Assembly (NCBI GenBank): GCA_903913215.1
Contig: CAIWKE010000002.1
Coordinates: 62,001-126,000 of the forward strand
DNA: 64,000 bases
DNA from: an uncultured Holophagaceae bacterium
GTDB taxonomy: Bacteria > Acidobacteriota > Holophagae > Holophagales > Holophagaceae
Direction: 5' to 3'
Below, piece after piece: positions 31,937-40,565 of this stretch. The stretch's first letter is position 1; the number at the start of each line of letters is the position of its first letter. Position numbers and translations under genes: made by a program. The notes under the pieces were generated by a model. That model did not search any database. It worked only from the letters and a program-made list of their open reading frames with translations, and was not told where the DNA came from.

Positions 31937-34777
31937 CTATCGGGTGGAGGCTTCGAGAAGGTAGAGGAAGCTGCGGTAGACCTGGCCCGTTGAGCGGGTC
32001 AGACCCACTTCGCAGGTGCGGCTGCTGGAGAAATAGCCGTCGAAGGACTGGCTCTGCACTTCGCGAGCCTCGTGCTTGGTGGCGGAAGCCGTCAGTTCTG
32101 GCAGCATGAAGCCCCGGTCTCCGGCGAAGCCGCAGCAGCCCGCATCGCGAGGCACCACGACGTTTTCCGCGCAGGCATTGGCGACACCTTCGAGCTTGGG
32201 CAGCAGGTTCATCTTGGTGACGGAGCACACCGGGTGGAGGACCACCGAGCCTACCTTCTGGCTGACCTTGAGCCGGGGCAGCAGTACATCATTGGCAAAG
32301 GTGGTGCTGTCGACAATCTTCAGCTTGTCGAAGCAGGCCTGGTTCTCGGGCGTGAGGTAGCCGCGGCTGCTGAGCACGCCGTAGGTGCACGGGCTGGTGT
32401 CGATGACGATGGAGAGCCGACCCTGCTGGCTCCACTCCCAGAACTTCTCGATGGCCCGGTTGATCATGAAACGATGGGCCTCGTCGAAGCCCTTGGAGCT
32501 GAAGGGCACACCACAGCAGGTGCCCTCGACGTCCAGGGGGATGTGCACCGGCACGCCAGCGCGCTTGGCCAGCTTCACCAGGACCTCCACCAGACTCTGA
32601 TCGGTGGGCTCGCCCGGCAGGTGGCCCATCATGCGGGAGATGCAGGCGGGGAAGTAGATGGCCTGGGCTTCTTCCTTATTGGTGATGGGCAGGGGGGCCT
32701 TGGCGGCCTTGGGCATTTCTGGGCTCCACTCGTGCCCCGTGCCGATGGATTTCACGGCTTTGGTGAGGACGGTGAGGATCTTGGGGCCAAAGATGTTTTG
32801 GACCAGGTGGCCGGCTCGCAGGGCCACGCGCATGACGGGTTCGATGCTGCCGTAATTCCGGGCCACGGAGAGGGCGATCTTCTGCGCGCGGCGGCTGTGG
32901 CTGGCGCGGCGGAAGCGCTTGGTGAGCTGGCCGGTGTCGATGCTGACGGGACAGGCCGTGGCGCAGAGGCCGTCCGCGGCGCAGGTGTCCACCGCCATGT
33001 ATTGGAAGGACTCCTGAAGCGATGCCAGCAGGGCCGGGTTCTCACGGTTTTCGGTCAGGCGGGAGATCTCTCGGCGCACGACGATGCGCTGACGGGGGGT
33101 GAGCGTCAGCTCGCGGCTGGGGCACTTGGGCTCGCAGTAGCCGCACTCGATGCACTTGTCGACTTCCTCTTCCACGCCGGGCATGGGCTTGAGGTCCGAC
33201 AGGTGGCACTTGGGATCGGCATTGAGGATGACACCCGGGTTCAGCAGGCGCATGGGATCCACCAAGTCCTTTAACTGCTCCATCACGGCCTTGGCCTCGG
33301 GGCCCCACTCGGCCTCCACGAAGGGCGCCATGTTGCGGCCCGTGCCGTGCTCGGCCTTGAGGGCGCCGTCGTACTTCTTGACCACCAGTTCCACCACGTC
33401 ATCGATGAGGCGCGCGTAGCGGTCCACGGCGGCCTGGTCGTTGAAGGACTGGGTGATGACGAAGTGGAGATTGCCATCCTTGGCGTGGCCGAAGATGATG
33501 GCCTCGTCATAGCCGTGCTTGGCGAAGAGCTTGGTGAGGTCCACGGCGGCGTCCGCCAGACTCTCAATGGGGAAGGCCACGTCCTCGATGAGCACCGTGG
33601 TCCCCCGCTTGCGCACCGCACCCACGGAGGGGAAGGTGCCCGAGCGGATCTTCCACATGAGGGCCTGCTCCACGGGGTCGTGGGTGAAGCGGGCGGGCTC
33701 CATGAGCTGGAGGCCCGAAGCCACGCTTAGGGCGGTGCGCTCCAGGTCGGCGCGGACGGATTCGTCCCGGCCATGGAACTCCACCAGCAGGGCGGCTGCA
33801 CCCTCGGGCATGGTCTTGATGTTGGTGGGGGTGCCGGGCTGATTCTCCACGGAGCGCAGGGAAGCGCGGTCCAGCAGCTCCAGGGCTGCGGCACCCGCGT
33901 CTCGCAGCGGGATAATGGCTGCACAGGCCGCGTGCAGGTCGGGGAAGAGCAGGAAGGCCGTGACCTTCACCGGCAGGTCCGGCACGGTCTTCAATACCGC
34001 CTCGGCGATGAAGGCCAGGGTGCCCTCGGAGCCCACCAGCAGGTTGCGGAAGATCTCCACGGGTTTGTCGAAGTCCATGAAGGCGTTGAGGGAGTAGCCC
34101 GTGGTGTTCTTGGTCTTGTACTTGGAGCGGATGCGCTGGGCCAAGGCCGGGTTGGCCAACAGGTCGGCCTTGAGCTTCAGCAGACCTTCGGCCAGCGCCG
34201 GTTCCATCTGGCGGAAGCGCTCATCGGCACCCGGGGCCCCTGTGTCGATGACGGTGCCGGAGGGGAGCAGGAAGGTCAGGGACTCCAGCGTGTGATAGGC
34301 GTTCTGAGTCACACCGCAGCACATGCCACTGGAGTTGTTGGAGAGGATGCCGCCCACGGTGCAGGTATTGATGGAGGCAGGATCAGGGCCCATCTTGGCC
34401 TTGAAGAATTTGAGGGCGTGGTTCACATGGACACCCAGGACACCGGGCTGGACCTTGACCTTGGCGCCGCCCTCCAGCACCTGGATGCCGCGCCAGTTGC
34501 GGGCCACTTCCACCAGGATGCCGTCAGACACGGACTGGCCCGAGAGACTGGTGCCCGACGCCCGGAAGGTCATGGGGACCTTCTGCTCCTGGCTGAGTCG
34601 GAACAGCCCTCGAACTTCGTCGATGCTGCCTGCGAAGACCACTGCTTTGGGGATGAGGCGGTAGAAGCTCGCATCCGAGGCGAAAGCGATGAGGTCGACG
34701 GGCCGGTCAAGCACGCGCTCGGGTCCGACGATGGCGGCTAGGGCATCTCTTAAGTTGGCGGCAGTGGCTGTGGTCAT
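31937..34777 (-). CDS. FAD-linked D-lactate dehydrogenase with Fe-S and CCG domains (Dld-II type)
   Basis: A 946-residue fusion. Residues ~1-470 are a GlcD/VAO-type FAD oxidase: MTFRASGTSLSGQSVSDGI and PASINTCTVGGILSNNSSG bind FAD, and AEHGTGRNMAPF closes the domain. Then come 4Fe-4S motifs (CIECGYCEPKCPS, CAADGLCATACP at ~535-620) and a CCG part (GTCCGVPFSSKG, DAGCCGFAGDRG). The order matches the Dld-II D-lactate dehydrogenases of Shewanella type, with electrons passed to quinone. The ATG has GGAGGAGG. It lies between the L-lactate permease and the LUD genes. D-2-hydroxyglutarate or glycolate are alternative substrates. Confidence 0.87.
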   Translation of the reverse strand: MTTATAANLRDALAAIVGPERVLDRPVDLIAFASDASFYRLIPKAVVFAGSIDEVRGLFRLSQEQKVPMTFRASGTSLSGQSVSDGILVEVARNWRGIQVLEGGAKVKVQPGVLGVHVNHALKFFKAKMGPDPASINTCTVGGILSNNSSGMCCGVTQNAYHTLESLTFLLPSGTVIDTGAPGADERFRQMEPALAEGLLKLKADLLANPALAQRIRSKYKTKNTTGYSLNAFMDFDKPVEIFRNLLVGSEGTLAFIAEAVLKTVPDLPVKVTAFLLFPDLHAACAAIIPLRDAGAAALELLDRASLRSVENQPGTPTNIKTMPEGAAALLVEFHGRDESVRADLERTALSVASGLQLMEPARFTHDPVEQALMWKIRSGTFPSVGAVRKRGTTVLIEDVAFPIESLADAAVDLTKLFAKHGYDEAIIFGHAKDGNLHFVITQSFNDQAAVDRYARLIDDVVELVVKKYDGALKAEHGTGRNMAPFVEAEWGPEAKAVMEQLKDLVDPMRLLNPGVILNADPKCHLSDLKPMPGVEEEVDKCIECGYCEPKCPSRELTLTPRQRIVVRREISRLTENRENPALLASLQESFQYMAVDTCAADGLCATACPVSIDTGQLTKRFRRASHSRRAQKIALSVARNYGSIEPVMRVALRAGHLVQNIFGPKILTVLTKAVKSIGTGHEWSPEMPKAAKAPLPITNKEEAQAIYFPACISRMMGHLPGEPTDQSLVEVLVKLAKRAGVPVHIPLDVEGTCCGVPFSSKGFDEAHRFMINRAIEKFWEWSQQGRLSIVIDTSPCTYGVLSSRGYLTPENQACFDKLKIVDSTTFANDVLLPRLKVSQKVGSVVLHPVCSVTKMNLLPKLEGVANACAENVVVPRDAGCCGFAGDRGFMLPELTASATKHEAREVQSQSFDGYFSSSRTCEVGLTRSTGQVYRSFLYLLEASTR

Positions 34778-34820
34778 GAGAAACCTCCTCCTTCCCCCGG
34801 GAAGATGGGGGCGTTAAAAA

Positions 34821-34853
34821 AGTCCCGCCAACGCGGTGCGTGTTGGCGGGACT
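34821..34853 (-). terminator. Rho-independent terminator after the lactate permease gene
   Basis: AGTCCCGCCAAC and GTTGGCGGGACT make a 12-bp stem with a 9-base loop; on the minus strand it is followed by TTTTTAACG. It separates the permease from the D-lactate dehydrogenase operon, so downstream genes need readthrough or their own promoter. Confidence 0.85.
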
Positions 34854-34881
34854 CGGGTCGTTCGTCGAGAATCCGCCTGTG

Positions 34882-36645
34882 CTACTTCTTGGCAGGAACG
34901 GGAGCGGGCAGGGCAGGGGCAGCGGGCACAGCAGGGGCTGGCACGGTCGCGACCACGGCGGGAGCCGCGGGAGGCTGGGTGGGCATCCAGTTAGCGGGCA
35001 GGACCTTCGCGTAGAGGAAGATCACGACGCCTACCAAGGAGGCCAGGGCCAGGCTGTGGAAGAAGACGTAGCGGAGGATGGTGCCCTCCTCGCCCTGCTG
35101 ATTGGTGGCCACGGAGGCCACCACGAGGCTCTGGGCGTCGATCATCTTGCCCATGACACCGCCTGTGGTGTTGGCAGCGGCGGTGAGGATCGGGTTCAGG
35201 CCCAACTGCTGGGCGGTGATCTTCTGGAGGCCGCCGAAGAGGACGTTGGCGGAGGTGTCACTACCGGTGAGGGCCACGCCCAACCAGCCCAGCATGGCGC
35301 TGAAGAAGGGGAAGAGCGCGCCGGTGCTGGCGAAGGCAAGACCCATGGTGGCGTCCAGACCTGCGGACTTGGACACGAAGCCCAGGCCCAGCATGGCCGC
35401 GATGGTGAGCAGGGAGATCTTCACGCGATTGACGGTTTTGCCGAAGATCTTGAGCAACTCCATGGGACCGAAGCCCACCAGCAGGCCACTGCAAATGCCG
35501 GCCAGGAGCAGGCTGGTGCCCGTGAGGGAGAGCCAGTTGAAGGTCCAGACAGCGGCTTCGGCGGAAGGCTTGGCCACAACAGGGGGAACCTTGATGACGT
35601 TCTTGTGGAGCAGGGGGATCTCGAAGTTCTTGACCGTGTAGCCGCTCAGGAAATTGGGCGCGGTCTTGGTGCCGCCGTTCAGGAAGGTCTTGACCTGAGG
35701 GGTGCCCCAGGCGAACACGAAGAGGGACAGGAACACCCAGGGCATCCAAGCCTTAACGATCTTGCCGGTGGTCTGCTCGACCTTGACGGCATGGGCGTCT
35801 TCGCGCTCGTGCTCATAACGCCAGAGGGTCTTGGGCTGCCAGACCTTCAGGAAGAGCACCAGGGCCACCATGGAGACGATGGCGCCGATGATATCCACGA
35901 GCCAGGGGCCGTGGAAATTGCTCACGAGAAACTGGGTGATGGCGAAGCTGCCACCGGCCACCAGGCAAGCGGGCCAGACTTCCAGCATGGCTTTGCGACC
36001 AGCCATGGTCCAGATGATCCAGAACGGCACAATGAGGGAGAAGATGGGCAGGATGCGGCCCGCAGCGGCGCTGAGGAGGTTCAGGTCGAGACCCGTCACA
36101 CCCGCCAGGGCGATGAGGGGGCTGCCCAGGGCACCATAGGCCACGGGGGCCGTGTTGCCGATGAGCGCCAGACCGGCGGCCTGCAGGGGACGGAAGCCGA
36201 GGCCGATGAGCATGGCAGCCGAAATGGCCACGGGCGTGCCGAAGCCAGCTGCACCCTCAATGAAGGCGCCGAAGCTGAAGGCGATGAGCAGGGCCTGGAT
36301 GCGGCGATCGGCGGCCAACCCGGCGATGGAGTGCTTCACGACCTCGAAATCGCCGGACTTCACCGTGATGTCATAGATGAAGATCGCGTTCAGCACGATC
36401 CAGCCGATGGGCAGGAGGCCGAAGAGTGCGCCATGCACGGCGGCCATGCCAGCCATGCCGGCCGGCATCTTGTAGATGAGGATGGCCACCAGTAAACAGG
36501 TGACGAGGCCAAGGAGGGCCGAGTAGTGGGCCTTCACATGTTTGGCGAGGAAGCCCAGCAGCACGAAGACCGGCAAAGCGGCCACCAGTGCGGAGAGGAA
36601 GATATTCCCCATGACGGGGGAATAGACTTGAGTCCAGGGGGTCAT
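34882..36645 (-). CDS. lctP: L-lactate permease
   Basis: A 587-residue inner-membrane permease (LctP/LldP family) that imports lactate with protons. About 13 membrane segments are visible; family runs include FSFGAFIEGAAGFGTPVAISAAML, GNTAPVAYGALGSPLIALA and VALTGSDTSANVLFGGLQ. The C-terminal tail is an Ala/Pro-rich extension (VATVPAPAVPAAPALP) not usual in the family. AAGGAGG lies before the ATG. A FadR-type operator sits in the 172-bp gap to the divergent repressor gene. Confidence 0.93.
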   Translation of the reverse strand: MTPWTQVYSPVMGNIFLSALVAALPVFVLLGFLAKHVKAHYSALLGLVTCLLVAILIYKMPAGMAGMAAVHGALFGLLPIGWIVLNAIFIYDITVKSGDFEVVKHSIAGLAADRRIQALLIAFSFGAFIEGAAGFGTPVAISAAMLIGLGFRPLQAAGLALIGNTAPVAYGALGSPLIALAGVTGLDLNLLSAAAGRILPIFSLIVPFWIIWTMAGRKAMLEVWPACLVAGGSFAITQFLVSNFHGPWLVDIIGAIVSMVALVLFLKVWQPKTLWRYEHEREDAHAVKVEQTTGKIVKAWMPWVFLSLFVFAWGTPQVKTFLNGGTKTAPNFLSGYTVKNFEIPLLHKNVIKVPPVVAKPSAEAAVWTFNWLSLTGTSLLLAGICSGLLVGFGPMELLKIFGKTVNRVKISLLTIAAMLGLGFVSKSAGLDATMGLAFASTGALFPFFSAMLGWLGVALTGSDTSANVLFGGLQKITAQQLGLNPILTAAANTTGGVMGKMIDAQSLVVASVATNQQGEEGTILRYVFFHSLALASLVGVVIFLYAKVLPANWMPTQPPAAPAVVATVPAPAVPAAPALPAPVPAKK

Positions 36646-36729
36646 GCAGCCTCCTTAAGGGGGGGGTGGTAGACGATAGATCGGTAGTGTTTTGGAAAAG
36701 AGCCTGTGCGCAGGTTACAATGGGTCTAG

Positions 36730-36740
36730 TGGTCAGACCA
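36730..36740. promoter_or_regulatory. Operator for the FadR/LldR-type repressor
   Basis: TGGTCAGACCA is a perfect palindrome around one base, matching the TGGTnnnACCA pattern known for the FadR/PdhR/LldR group. It lies between the divergent lctP and repressor genes, 85 bp and 78 bp from their starts, so one bound dimer could control both. Confidence 0.7.
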
Positions 36741-36763
36741 ACATGAAAAAGACTTTTTTTCGT

Positions 36764-36782
36764 CACACTTTCTCAAAGTGTG
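36764..36782. promoter_or_regulatory. Second palindrome in the lctP-repressor gap
   Basis: CACACTTT, CTC, AAAGTGTG: perfect 8-bp arms, 35 bp upstream of the repressor start. It does not match the FadR pattern, so it may serve a second regulator or be part of the repressor's own promoter. Confidence 0.4.
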
Positions 36783-36817
36783 TTTTCCGCCCCCTACATT
36801 CTTCTTGAAGTGATCCC

Positions 36818-37534
36818 ATGGACTTTACACCGATTAAAACCAAACGCCTCTACGAGGAGATCGTGGAGCAGATCAAGCAACTCATCACGGATGGGCGGCT
36901 GAAGCCTGGGGACAAACTGCTGGCAGAACGTGAGCTTGCCGATCAATTTCAAGTCAGCCGGGCCTCGGTTCGAGAGGCCATCCGGACCCTGGAGATGCTT
37001 GGCGTGATTGACATCCGTCCCGGAGAGGGCACCTTCGTCCGCCGCACGGGTGCCGACGACATCATTCGGCCCCTGGCCATGTTCCTAGCCGTTGAGCGGA
37101 GTTCCCTCCTGGACATGTTCGAGATGCGGCGCATCTTCGAGACCGCCAATGCCCGTTTGGCCGCCGACCGGGCAACCCAGGAGGAACTGGACCAGATCGA
37201 ATCCACCCTTGAGGCCATGCGGGAGCGCCTCAATGTCCTTGACCCGGAAAAGGGTGAGGAGTTCGACGCTGCCTTCCACTACGCCGTGGCCGAGGCCACT
37301 CACAATAGCCTCCTCAACAAGCTCTTCAAGACTGTCTCTGAAGAGTTCTCCAAGGCCAACTCTGTGGCCCGGCGCCAGCTCTACCACGACAATGCGGACA
37401 ATGCCCAGAAGATCATTGACCAGCATTCCGACATTTTTGACGCCATCCGGGACCGGGAGCCCATCAAGGCCTCTGAAGCCATGCTGACCCATCTGATCTT
37501 TGCCGAAGGCGAGCTGAGGAAGTGGATCGTCTAG
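36818..37534 (+). CDS. GntR/FadR-family regulator of the lactate genes (LldR/LutR-like)
   Basis: A 238-residue regulator. Residues ~8-75 form the winged helix: KRLYEEIVEQIKQLITDGRLKPGDKLLAERELADQFQVSRASVREAIRTLEMLGV. Residues ~90-230 are an FCD ligand domain with metal-binding residues in DAAFHYAVAEATHN. The family uses lactate or related acids as inducer. It is divergent from lctP with a matching palindrome between them. No strong ribosome site before the ATG. Confidence 0.88.
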   Translation: MDFTPIKTKRLYEEIVEQIKQLITDGRLKPGDKLLAERELADQFQVSRASVREAIRTLEMLGVIDIRPGEGTFVRRTGADDIIRPLAMFLAVERSSLLDMFEMRRIFETANARLAADRATQEELDQIESTLEAMRERLNVLDPEKGEEFDAAFHYAVAEATHNSLLNKLFKTVSEEFSKANSVARRQLYHDNADNAQKIIDQHSDIFDAIRDREPIKASEAMLTHLIFAEGELRKWIV

Positions 37535-37570
37535 TTCCACTGCCCGTGTGAGCGTCCAGGGCTGGCCGCG

Positions 37571-38671
37571 CTAAGCCGATCCCATCTCACCTTCCGACAG
37601 GGGCTTCCCGACAAAAAGCGTGCCCCGTGCCACGCCCCGGAGCGTGTTGAACAGGATGTAGGCCCATAACAAAACCAGAAGGACTGTCAGGGCCTGGGCG
37701 TAGCCCCGAGTCAACAGGGAGGGGAACCGCAGGGCGATCTTCTGGCTGCCGATGGTGTAGGCCGCCAGGGGGAAGACGAAGGCCCACCACCCGAGGCTGA
37801 ACTGGAACCCTCCGCGGCGGGCCTGGTAGAGGCAAATCACCAGGATGATGGCCAAAATCCACATGCCGAAGCCCCAGAGAAACACGGCCCCGATGGAGAA
37901 GAGGCCAGTGTCGGCCACCAGGCCGAGGCTCCTGGCCGCGGGGCCCAGGTCGATGAGACAGCTGATGGCCAGGCCCGCCGCACTGAGAAAGATGCCGAAG
38001 GTCGGCGTTGTTTCCGCAGGGGGCAGCGGGTGCTGAGCCAACCGGACGAAAATGATGGCCCCAACGAACAGAAAGAGCGAAAACCCTATGCCAAACATGG
38101 CGGCATTGGCGACGAAAATAGTTAAAACCCATTCCGGCCGGAGCTGAGCCGCCATTCCGAACACGGGGTTCCCCAGGAGCAGGAGGGCCATGTTGGCGAT
38201 TGGAGCCATGATCCAGGAAAAGTTCATCAGCTCGGGCGCCGGGGCGGTCTCTGCCCCAATGAACCGGAAGGTTGTGAACAGGGTGAAGAAGGCCACACCA
38301 ACGATAGAAAGGAACCAGCAGGCGAGGGCCAGGGCGAAGGTGAGCTGCGGCTCCAGGTGGTGGCTCCAGATGAGGCAGATATTTGTCCCCAGGATGACGG
38401 TTGCCACTGGCATGGTGACGAAGAAATTGGAGACCACCGGATGGTAGAGATCGCGCCTCACGTAGTCGAAATGGTTGGTCCAGCGCAGCAGCCAAGGAAC
38501 CAGCACGAGAAAATAGCCAATATCAGCCAGGCCGGCCACGGCCATGCTCGGACGCCACCCGCCAAACCCTGGGCCTTCCCAAAGAAAGAGGATGTTCGCC
38601 AGGCCGCCCGTGCCCATGATCACGGCGAACCAGCTGGGGGCGAAATGCTTGATGAGGTGTTTCTCTTGCAT
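37571..38671 (-). CDS. TDT-family transporter (TehA/Mae1/SLAC1 type)
   Basis: A 366-residue inner-membrane protein with ten hydrophobic segments. The start HLIKHFAPSWFAVIMGTGGLANILF and YHPVVSNFFVTMPVATVILGTN are typical of the TDT family, which includes TehA, the malate transporter Mae1 and anion channels. In this context a C4-dicarboxylate or other organic anion is a plausible substrate, but the sequence does not tell. It is convergent with the regulator gene, 36 bp apart, and begins 62 bp from tRNA-Ile2. Confidence 0.85.
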   Translation of the reverse strand: MQEKHLIKHFAPSWFAVIMGTGGLANILFLWEGPGFGGWRPSMAVAGLADIGYFLVLVPWLLRWTNHFDYVRRDLYHPVVSNFFVTMPVATVILGTNICLIWSHHLEPQLTFALALACWFLSIVGVAFFTLFTTFRFIGAETAPAPELMNFSWIMAPIANMALLLLGNPVFGMAAQLRPEWVLTIFVANAAMFGIGFSLFLFVGAIIFVRLAQHPLPPAETTPTFGIFLSAAGLAISCLIDLGPAARSLGLVADTGLFSIGAVFLWGFGMWILAIILVICLYQARRGGFQFSLGWWAFVFPLAAYTIGSQKIALRFPSLLTRGYAQALTVLLVLLWAYILFNTLRGVARGTLFVGKPLSEGEMGSA

Positions 38672-38733
38672 TCAGGATCCCTAAGCTGCTGGAGGAAGGC
38701 CCGGGCCGCATCGTGCAGGCCCAGGCCTTCCCA

Positions 38734-38809
38734 TGGTGGCCCCGGTGGGGTTCGAACCCACGACCAAGCGGTTATGAGCCGCCAGCTCTGACCGCTGAGC
38801 TACAGGGCC
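38734..38809 (-). tRNA. tRNA with CAT anticodon, probably tRNA-Ile2 (lysidine type)
   Basis: 76 bases with encoded CCA. The acceptor GGCCCTG pairs with CGGGGCC, the anticodon stem GGCGG/CCGCT carries loop CTCATAA (CAT), and the T-arm is GTGGGTTCGAACCCCAC. The acceptor ends and CCGCTTGGTCG segment resemble tRNA-Ile2 of other bacteria, in which TilS converts C34 to lysidine so that AUA is read. The Met assignment cannot be excluded by eye. Confidence 0.85.
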
Positions 38810-38844
38810 AGAGCCAGTGTAGCGGGCAGGGGGCCCTCAACGGA

Positions 38845-39468
38845 TCACAGACCTTCGAGGTAACGGCCGCCCTGGGCGAATTCGAGGAGTTTGAGCAGCC
38901 GATCTGCCAGTGTCGCAAGATCCCGGGCTTCCAGGAGGAACTGACGTTCCGTGGGCTTGAAGTCCAGGGCCATGGCCAGGGTATTGAGGCGTCCCGCATC
39001 TTCCAGGGGGAGGTCCAGCAACTCCGCCACCTGGGCCTCAATGCCCTCGGCTTCGGCAAAAGCCTGGAGCGCGTCCATGAGCCGACGCCGATGGGGTCCA
39101 GGCCAGAGCACCGAGTCCGTGAAGGGGAGGACCTCATGCAGAGCCTGTCGGAAGGCCTTCCCCGGACGTTCCTCGACGATACGGACTGCGTGCTTGCCCT
39201 GGATCAGCAGGCGCCAGCGGCCCCCAGTGAGTGGTTCGGCACGGACGATCTCGCCCAGGCAGCCCACCTCGAAGATGGGGCTACTCTCTCCGAGCCCCCC
39301 AGGTTCCGGGGTCTCCTGCATTAGCGAGATGATCAGGTGTTGATGCGAGTTCAGAACTTCCACCGTCATGTCCTGGTACCTCGGTTCAAAAACGAACAGA
39401 GGTAGGAAGGTCTGCGGGAAAAGCACGACCTGGGGCAGGGGGAAGAGGGGGAGAATGGCTGGTAGCAT
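38845..39468 (-). CDS. LON peptidase N-terminal (PUA-like) domain protein
   Basis: A 207-residue protein consisting of the substrate-binding N-domain of Lon without ATPase or protease: LPLFPLPQVVLFPQTFLPLFVFEPRYQ is the family start, and GCLGEIVRAEPLTGGRWRLLIQGKHAVRI the central sheet. A helical bundle fills the C-terminal half. Role in the cell is unknown for the family. ATG 39468 is preferred over the GTG at 39474 because AAGGTG is well spaced for it. It is divergent from kdsD with 36 bp between starts. Confidence 0.87.
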   Translation of the reverse strand: MLPAILPLFPLPQVVLFPQTFLPLFVFEPRYQDMTVEVLNSHQHLIISLMQETPEPGGLGESSPIFEVGCLGEIVRAEPLTGGRWRLLIQGKHAVRIVEERPGKAFRQALHEVLPFTDSVLWPGPHRRRLMDALQAFAEAEGIEAQVAELLDLPLEDAGRLNTLAMALDFKPTERQFLLEARDLATLADRLLKLLEFAQGGRYLEGL

Positions 39469-39504
39469 GAACACCTTGTTCGCTACCCCATCGGAGTCAA
39501 AACA

Positions 39505-40491
39505 GTGAAGGATGAGAACCAGGCTACAGTCGCGCTGACGGTCGGAAATGCCGTGCTGGATGCGGCCCTCGGCGGACTCGGCGAATTGCGGGAAACCTGG
39601 GCCACGGCGCGGGTCGAGACCTGGCTCGGCATGGTGCTCGGCAGAAGCGGAAGGGTGGTCCTCACCGGCATGGGCAAGTCAGGCCTTGTGGCGCAGAAGA
39701 TCGCGGCGACCATGGCCTCCACCGGTTGTCCCAGCTTCTTCCTCCACCCAGCGGAGGCTTTGCACGGCGACCTGGGGATGGTGACTTCGGAGGATTCGAT
39801 CCTCGCCTTGTCTAACAGCGGTGAAAGCGAGGAACTCGTCAAGCTCCTGCCCAGCCTCCTGAGGATGGGTCTCCCCCTGGCAGCCATCACGTCCAAACCC
39901 GAGAGCAGTCTGGCGCAGGCAGCGGACTGGGTTTTCGGTTACGCCCTTCCTCACGGAGAAGGTTGCCCCCTGGACCTGGCCCCGATGGCCAGCACGACCC
40001 TCCAGATGGTCTGGGGTGACCTCCTCGCCGGCTGCCTCATGGAAAGGCGGGGCTTCACCCGGGACCTCTTTGCCCTCAATCATCCTGCTGGAAGTCTCGG
40101 TGCTAAACTTTCCAAAGTTAAGGTATTGATGCATCGTCAATGGCCACATGTCGAGGCCTCCGCGTCGCTTACCCAGGTCTTGAAGGCCATGACCGGTGGA
40201 CGCCTGGGCATGACCAGCGTCATGGACGGCGAGACCCTCGTTGGGGTGGTGACGGATGGGGATATCCGCCGCGGTCTTGAACGCGCGGAGCGGGACAGGA
40301 CCAACCCACTGGCCCTCACGGCCGTCCAACTCATGACCAAGTCCCCGGCCACCATCGATGAAGAGACCCTGGCGATTGAGGCGGCCGGACTGATGGAAAC
40401 CCGGAAGATCACCTTCCTGATCGCCACCCGGCAGGGCGTCCCGACAGGCGTCATCCACATCCACGACCTCCTGGGCGCCAAGGTTCTGTGA
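39505..40491 (+). CDS. kdsD: Arabinose-5-phosphate isomerase (KdsD/KpsF family)
   Basis: Converts ribulose-5-phosphate to arabinose-5-phosphate, the first step to Kdo for lipopolysaccharide. The 328-residue protein has a SIS domain (GMGKSGLVAQKIAATMASTGCPSFFLHPAEALHGDLG; SNSGESEEL) and two CBS domains in the second half (TQVLKAMTGGRLGMTSVMDG, VVTDGDIRRGL, VQLMTKSPATI). The start is a GTG with GGAG nine bases ahead. It stands just before the lptF-lptG fusion gene, consistent with an envelope role. Confidence 0.92.
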   Translation: MKDENQATVALTVGNAVLDAALGGLGELRETWATARVETWLGMVLGRSGRVVLTGMGKSGLVAQKIAATMASTGCPSFFLHPAEALHGDLGMVTSEDSILALSNSGESEELVKLLPSLLRMGLPLAAITSKPESSLAQAADWVFGYALPHGEGCPLDLAPMASTTLQMVWGDLLAGCLMERRGFTRDLFALNHPAGSLGAKLSKVKVLMHRQWPHVEASASLTQVLKAMTGGRLGMTSVMDGETLVGVVTDGDIRRGLERAERDRTNPLALTAVQLMTKSPATIDEETLAIEAAGLMETRKITFLIATRQGVPTGVIHIHDLLGAKVL

Positions 40492-40565
40492 GGAACAGGT
40501 CGACTTGGAGTCATTGCTTCAAGGTTACATAATATACATTATCGAAAGTTAAACCAGGACCGCCC

